Shown: positions 58,656-64,000 of the stretch, in pieces
Layout: each line of letters begins with the position of its first letter
Position numbering within the stretch: position 1 is the stretch's first letter
Source: Montifringilla adamsi
Taxonomy: Eukaryota; Chordata; Aves; Passeriformes; Passeridae
Direction: 5' to 3'
DNA: 64,000 nucleotides
Assembly: GCA_017590115.1 (NCBI GenBank)
Contig: JAGGNK010007448.1
Span: 6,674,815-6,738,814, forward strand
The notes under the pieces: model-generated
Told to the model about the DNA's origin: nothing
The model's input: only the letters and a program-made list of their open reading frames with translations
The model's database searches: none
Made by a program: the position numbers and the translations under genes

Positions 58656-58920
58656 TCAGATTTCACACGTTCCCATCTTTTGAACGGCAAATCCGTTCTG
58701 CCTCTGCCCATTGTTACGGGATCTAACAAATCCAGAGCCACAGAGAGCACCTGACCTGGGAGTTCTGATAAAAACCAGGCTATTGCAGAGAGACAGCAGG
58801 AAAAAAGAGGCCGCCCAGCCGTCAGTCAGACGCTCTTTAATCAGGCTGAAACGCTTGGCTCTGGAGAGGGGGGCTCCATCTCTCCAATCCACATTCCCAT
58901 CGCTCATGCTGCTTTCTTAA
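58656..58920. other. Segment open on both strands; possible conserved element
   Basis: The minus strand is open for 83 codons from an ATG at 58907 (MSDGNVDWRDG...) and the plus strand for 69 codons across the same DNA. CpG dinucleotides are commoner than in the flanks, and homeobox/SOX-like words (TTTAATCAGG, CATTGTTACG) occur. No protein family was recognised. A possible donor after AACTCCCAG would end in phase 2 and does not fit exon w1. Candidate regulatory element rather than gene. Confidence 0.25.
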
Positions 58921-59057
58921 TTAGCAGCAAGTGGACAACAGCTGTCAGTAGCCTGGAGGGCAGAAAGTTATCAGCAAAAAGGGAGAGAGAGACACAGAAC
59001 GGGGCTGTTAAATGCACCAGTGGTCAATACGGGCAAGAGATCCATCCACAGACAACG

Positions 59058-59140
59058 TGGAATGCTCTGGGTTGGAAGGGACCTTAAAGATCCTCTCATT
59101 CCAAAACCCTGCCATGGGCATGGCCTCATCCACTGACACT
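59058..59140 (-). mobile_element. CR1 fragment, very short 3' end
   Basis: GGAATGCTCTGGGTTGGAAG, then GGACCTTAAAGATCCTCTCA and CCCTGCCATGGGCATGGCC mark the extreme 3' end of a CR1 lying on the minus strand. The sequence is broken after about 80 bp. Confidence 0.85.
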
Positions 59141-59207
59141 GAGAGGATGCTCTTCCTGCTGGCTTTAGTCTGGTTATTTTAACATATGACTAAATGTAAT
59201 TCAGTTT

Positions 59208-59212
<5 letters not shown>

Positions 59213-59242
<30 letters not shown>
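59213..59242 (-). repeat. T30 homopolymer run
   Basis: Thirty consecutive T on the plus strand (A30 on the minus strand), about 70 bp right of the CR1 fragment. No SINE body was recognised on the minus strand beside it. Confidence 0.9.
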
Positions 59243-59244
<2 letters not shown>

Positions 59245-59424
59245 TATTCCCGTAACTGGAAAATTTAAACTGAGAATAGAAGGAAATGGGAAGGCTATCC
59301 TAATGTCTTGATGAAAATACATGGGGGTCAATTCAAAGGCACAGCAGAATAAAGGCTTCAAGATTGTTTCAGAGATTTCAGGCATAAAAGCTGAAGCACA
59401 GGAGAGAGGGGGGAGAAAGAATGA

Positions 59425-59490
59425 TTTACTTAAACAGTAGGATGTTTTACTTAAACAGTAGATAGAAACTTTAGCAGAAGATAGAAACTT
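59425..59490. repeat. Small direct repeats TTACTTAAACAGTAG and AGATAGAAACTT
   Basis: TTACTTAAACAGTAG occurs twice and AGATAGAAACTT twice within about 65 bp, indicating a slippage-type local duplication. Confidence 0.8.
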
Positions 59491-60752
59491 AATCTAGAAG
59501 CTCTAACCTCAAACAGCAAAAAAGAAAAAGACTCTACTCAGTCATTATTGTCTGTGTATTAAATCCAAGTCATCCAACCCAAGTCATCAGTCTTGACCTT
59601 ACTGTACCACATATTAGACTAAAGTGGGTGAAAAAGAAAATTCATTCCCAAAGAGGTGATACCTTCTGGTCAAACCATGTGCTTATCTCGTAACAAAACT
59701 CGCTGACTGCCTGGATGATGAAGAAATAAAGTAATTGCTTCCTTGTTGGATGTCCTGATTACTGTCATTTGTGGCAATAGGGAACTCAATGCAATTGCAA
59801 GCAATAAAATATATTATTAAAATTCCCCACTGCCCATTTGTTACTGATAAATTGTCACCACCCCAACTTCTTCAGAAAAGCCAGGCTTCTTTTGAATTTG
59901 GCTTTATGCTAACCAAAAAGTAGAGATTTGGAGCAATTTTCTGAGGCCTGGCTGGCAGTTCTGCCAGTTCTAAATATATCCCAGCTTTCTGAGCTTGAAC
60001 CTATGCAAAGGAAGCTGGGAGGAAGATGGAAGTATTTCCCCAAGCTGCCAGTAGACTAGCAAGACATCTAAAAGCCCTCATCAAATTAAGTGCTTAATTA
60101 CAATTCAGTCTTTGAGACTCTGGAAATTAGGATAATCTTCTGGGAAATTTAACAGTCTCCCACAAAAGAAATTGCAACATAAAAGCCAAAAAAAGCACAG
60201 AGCTTGGAGAATGTTATCCCATCCAATCACACCTTGTACTAGATTCCTCACCCTAATTCCTGGAGAATGCAAAGTGAGATCCACAACTAAATTTCAGGTT
60301 CTTGAGCCATTGGGAAAGATGAGGGTCAACATTTAGGAGGCTAAATCGGGAAAAGCAGTCTCGTGTAAAAAGCTGAGAAATGTTTGTTGAGTTGATGGAG
60401 AGCTGCCTGTGAAGGGACCTTCTCTCCTTCTCTCAGTTGACTTCATGATGGACTGTGAGGCAAGGTCACACAGGGCATGGCTTGGAGAAGGTCTCAACAC
60501 AGTCACTAGCACAACCACCAAAATTTTGGCAGCACAGCAATGGCTGCAGCTTGCCAGCTCCATTCCTCTAGGTGGCATGATCTGTGCACTCATCACCTGG
60601 ATCTTCCCACGCAGAGGTGCCACCACTACACAGCACTAGGGCTGCCACTCTCACTACCTAATGACATCCTAAAAGCAGGAACTAACAACCCACCCACAGG
60701 CTACACAGCTCCAGTGATGACTGAAAAGCCCACAGAAGCTCTTGGAGAAGCT

Positions 60753-60899
60753 GAGATCATCTGACCACAGGACCACAGGACAAGTGGAACCACAGCAGAA
60801 AATGAAAGGAGGGCAGGAGTTGTACTCAAGAGATCATCTGACCACAGGACCAAGTGGAACCACAGCAGAAAATGAAAGGAGGGCAGGAGTTGTACTCAC
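60753..60899. repeat. 77-bp tandem duplication
   Basis: GAGATCATCTGACCACAGG through GGGCAGGAGTTGTACTCA occurs twice (60753-60829 and 60830-60899). The second copy lacks about 7 bp of the ACCACAGG repeat but is otherwise identical, so the event is recent. Confidence 0.93.
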
Positions 60900-63800
60900 T
60901 GTCCTTACCTCACTACTGACAGAACTTTCCATCACCACCCATCATGAAGTCAGAAGCACAGAAGAAATGTTTGCACAATGCTCTAAAAATGTAAAGCTCT
61001 AGGTGAACACTAAGCATTACACATTTTCCTTTTTGATTCATGAAATTATTGCAAGGAAATGAAATCTTGATCTCAAAATAAGCCGAACATCCCACACTTC
61101 CCATTGTTACCACTCTCATGAGCCATGACCCCAGAATCACATTGAGCGGCAAGAGGAGCTCTGCTGCTTGGGCAAGATGTGTAAGGATGTTCTTTTGCTG
61201 TGACACATGTACCACTGCTTGCTGGCACATCCCTGTCCATCTCCAGGACAACGCTGCTGAGTCAAAACCTTGTGACACAGAGGATGCACTACAAGCAGCG
61301 TGGGTGCTACCATCCAAAAAACCTGCAAACCAAGAGAAACAAAGCAGAGGGAGAGCTGACAGAGAAGAAATCATATCCTGGTATCAAAGACAACAACAGA
61401 CAAAACAAAATGAAAAGCAATTCAAACCCAGAGCTCAAATGGAGAATGAAGAAAGCGACTGAACTTGGGCTGGAGGTATCTCAGAAGCTGCTCAGAACAC
61501 TGGGTTCACCTGGATAATGCAGAAGCTGCAGGAGAGAGGGTATTTCCATCAGCAGCTTATCTCTGCACACTCAGTTTCCAGACAGGTTCACATCTGGAGC
61601 ACTGTACTCCTTGCTCATTGTTTTTTCCGTGAGCCAAAGGTCAGCAGTGCTGCTGCAACCTCCCATACCCTGGATGAGCTCTCTGGAGCCTGCTGCTCAC
61701 ACCTGGCACTGATCAGAGGGGTCTGGGCCAAAATCAGAATTTATTTTTACAGAAAATGTCAATTACAGAAATTCACAAAAACGTGCATTAATTCAAAACA
61801 AATCTTTTGGCAGAAAGCTAAGGAAATCTATATATAACCTCATCAGAAGTCAGCTCTGTGATTAAAAACAGAGAATATAACCAAAAAAAAGTCCAAACTT
61901 GCTCATTAGGAAGCTCAGGACAGGGAGTTGACTGCATTTCCAGTGAGTGCCTGACCTAACACAGGTCCTGGTAAAAACCTAGGCTAGGTCACAGGGTGCT
62001 GCAATGCCAGAGAATGCTCAAAGCCATGCAGCCACCAGAGATGCCTACCTGCAGAAACAGAAACTGCTGCATTAACTCAACATGGAATAAATCAATTAAA
62101 TCTGTACCCTGGAGCGAGAGTCTGGGGAGTGTCCAGACAAGCCTTAACAAATATTAACTAGCCTGAAGTTAAATACCTCTCTGTAAACTGTCCTACAGAC
62201 TTTGATATCCTAAGAACCAGAATTTTTTTTCCAAATATAAAATTCCAGGCAAGTGAAAATATGAAAGCAGTTCTTCATATGGATTAACTAGGCTGATCAT
62301 TTAAGCTTGAGCTGCTTCCTAGAGATATTAGGGCCTTCACAAGATTTTTTTCTGTGGCTCACTCATAATGAACAGCTGCTCTGGCAACTGCTGGAGTCAG
62401 CAGGTACTTCCTGCCCTGAAAAACAGTCATCAATATATCTCAGTACAGAAAATCATACTCTCTTTAAAACAATTCATGATAGGGTTTAGATATCAACTGG
62501 CTCCATGCCACGGACACTCCCTTAAACAATGGTTACACCCTGTATACAGCTAAAAATGAAATAGCTGAAAAGGAAGACATTTTACACGAGTTCCCAGGGT
62601 AAGACACATCTGAGAAGCACTGGTCTGGGACTGACATTGTTCTATTGAAAGAATAAATATCTGAGTCCAAATCGTATTTCCTTCACCACCTTCCCAGACT
62701 TGCACAAGGAGAAAATCCCTCCGAGCTTTCCTTTTATACTTCTGGTGCTCTCCCACAGAATGAAAACCCAGCGTTTTATAAGACTGTACATAAATTAGAA
62801 TTGCTGAAGATTATGATTTGCCCTTTTGTTAACATCACTGGTAGCACCAGTGAGCCTGTTTGCCAGCTTAGGAGAGGTCTGAAACTCTTTCAATGTTGAC
62901 TTTAAGCTGAATACAAATATTGAGTGAGCTGCCTGTACACGGAGTCCTCAACCACAGCGATCTCCTCGCGTGGCAATGCTGCTTACAATGCTGCCAGTGA
63001 GCCAGGGTGTCAAAACAAACATCATTGTATTAATTGCATCTGTTGATGAACCAGCCCAAGAACAGCCTTGTTTCAATCACTGGCTTTGTAAGACAGCACT
63101 GAAATGTTACTGTGAGTGTTGAGATGGATGAGTCAACAGACAAAATACAAAAGCATTTGTAAAGAGAGTCTCGCTGGAGTAATTTGAAAAGCTGCACAGC
63201 CACACAAAATGATGGCCTTTATTGACACAGCTTGCTCTTAATAGTCCTTAACCTAGTTTTAAGTTTCAGTTTTGTTTTCTGCAGCCTTTCCAGTCAAGGA
63301 CAGGCAAACACACAAGTACTGCTACCTTTGCAAAGGTGAAAGATCAGCAGACACATAACTAATCTGAAAATAGTTCAAGAAGTCATGTCAGATACTAATC
63401 CTCACTTGGGGAGTTACAAATGGCTCTTCCCTCTATTTTGGAAGCCTTCCTTGACCTTGTGGAGTGAAAGATCTCTCAAACTGCCAGGTAAATATAACAC
63501 TGGGGCTCAGGGTCAGCCCAAGGCAGGAAGCACTGGCCACACAACCCCAGCCAGACTCTCCTCCTGGTCTTACTGGGCTGAAATCATCTCTGCAGTGTCA
63601 CGTAAGGTCAGGAGATTCAGGTTACTGAAAGAATGACATTTAAAACCTGATCTCTCTCCCTCTCTCATCCAAAACCATCTGCAACTCATCTTTTAAGGCA
63701 GAGATTATTCATTCAGGGGGAATTATCCATTAATCAGTTTTTATCTCCAGTCTAGGTCCTCACGCTTGCAGCTAGGTCTGGCAGAGGTTTAGGTTCCTTC

Positions 63801-64000
63801 CACTCAGAGCAGTCTCCCACTGGACAGATTTTAAAATGCAGTTGATGACAGCTCATGTGCTAAGAAAACCAGCCAACATCATGTAGGTACAGAGTGCTCC
63901 AGTAATGAGTCACCTTTACTGGGCTGGGGTTAGTTCTTTACACCTTCATGCCCAGGGAACTGCCATGTGAGGTTTCACACCACCCTGATTTTCTGAAGTA

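Larger units (their letters stand above)
43870..64000 (-). other. RAPGEF1: RAPGEF1 first intron and/or 5' flank (20 kb)
   Basis: No coding exon of a known gene was recognised in this stretch. I searched the minus strand for the mammalian C3G alternative starts (MGNAIEKQ, MSGKIEKA) and did not see them. There is no obvious CpG-island promoter. Contents listed separately are SINE-like relics, A and T runs, a CR1 fragment, two tandem duplications, and two segments that are unusually open or conserved-looking (about 50146-50330 and 58656-58920). Confidence 0.7.

Noticed and set aside
58656..58907. MSDGNVDWRDG... as RAPGEF1 first coding exon
   Set aside because: The plausible donor (CCCAG|gtcagg) ends in phase 2, incompatible with w1, and the peptide resembles no known C3G start.
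1..64000. CRISPR arrays, bacterial operons, tRNA or rRNA genes, retroviral elements
   Set aside because: None seen. The tandem repeats are minisatellite or duplication types without spacers, and no RNA-gene secondary-structure signature or retroviral gene was recognised.

Overview
The window is a stretch of a vertebrate, most probably avian, nuclear genome. The evidence is one long split gene with GT-AG introns of 0.4 to 9 kb, no dense short-gene packing, and several truncated 3' ends of CR1 non-LTR retrotransposons (the 'GGTTTGGGTTGGAAGGGACC' signature), the dominant interspersed repeat of birds. Low repeat density fits a bird. Nothing prokaryotic, plasmid-like or viral was seen, and I did not recognise a second gene.

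The gene is RAPGEF1 (C3G), the CRK-bound guanine nucleotide exchange factor for RAP1, transcribed on the minus strand. Its 5' part lies at high coordinates and its 3' part runs off the left edge. Fifteen coding exons can be placed by conserved protein sequence plus matching splice sites, and every reading-frame phase between them agrees. They are labelled w1 to w15 in transcript order. w1-w4 (43869 down to 31920) encode the N-terminal helical regulatory domain. w5-w9 (31538 down to 20552) encode the central region with four PxLPxK-type CRK SH3 ligands and the autoinhibitory segment. w10-w12 (18120-17962, 8716-8435, 7205-7113) are three extra exons, all phase 0 at both ends and all multiples of three; they fit the tissue-specific cassette exons reported for C3G in brain and muscle. 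w13-w15 (5504 down to 2364) lead toward the REM domain. The REM and CDC25 catalytic exons would lie left of base 1. Without cassettes the window encodes 672 codons; with all three, 850.

The right third (43870-64000) is first-intron or 5'-flank sequence. I did not recognise a promoter or an exon 1 there. It holds old repeats, homopolymer runs, a tandem duplication and two stretches that may be conserved elements or unannotated exons.

The most interesting part is the cassette block. The 93-nt exon brings in a Tyr-Val-Asn-Leu motif (GRB2 SH2 consensus if phosphorylated) and has an RBFOX TGCATG site 44 nt past its donor. The 159-nt and 282-nt exons sit behind long pyrimidine tracts of the kind PTBP1 represses. 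The 159-nt exon also has a tandem CAGCAG acceptor and, 150 nt past its donor, a 16-bp minisatellite whose minus-strand units repeatedly spell 5' splice-site-like GTGAGT/GTAAGT. All of this is read by eye; no alignment, RNA or repeat-library search was run.
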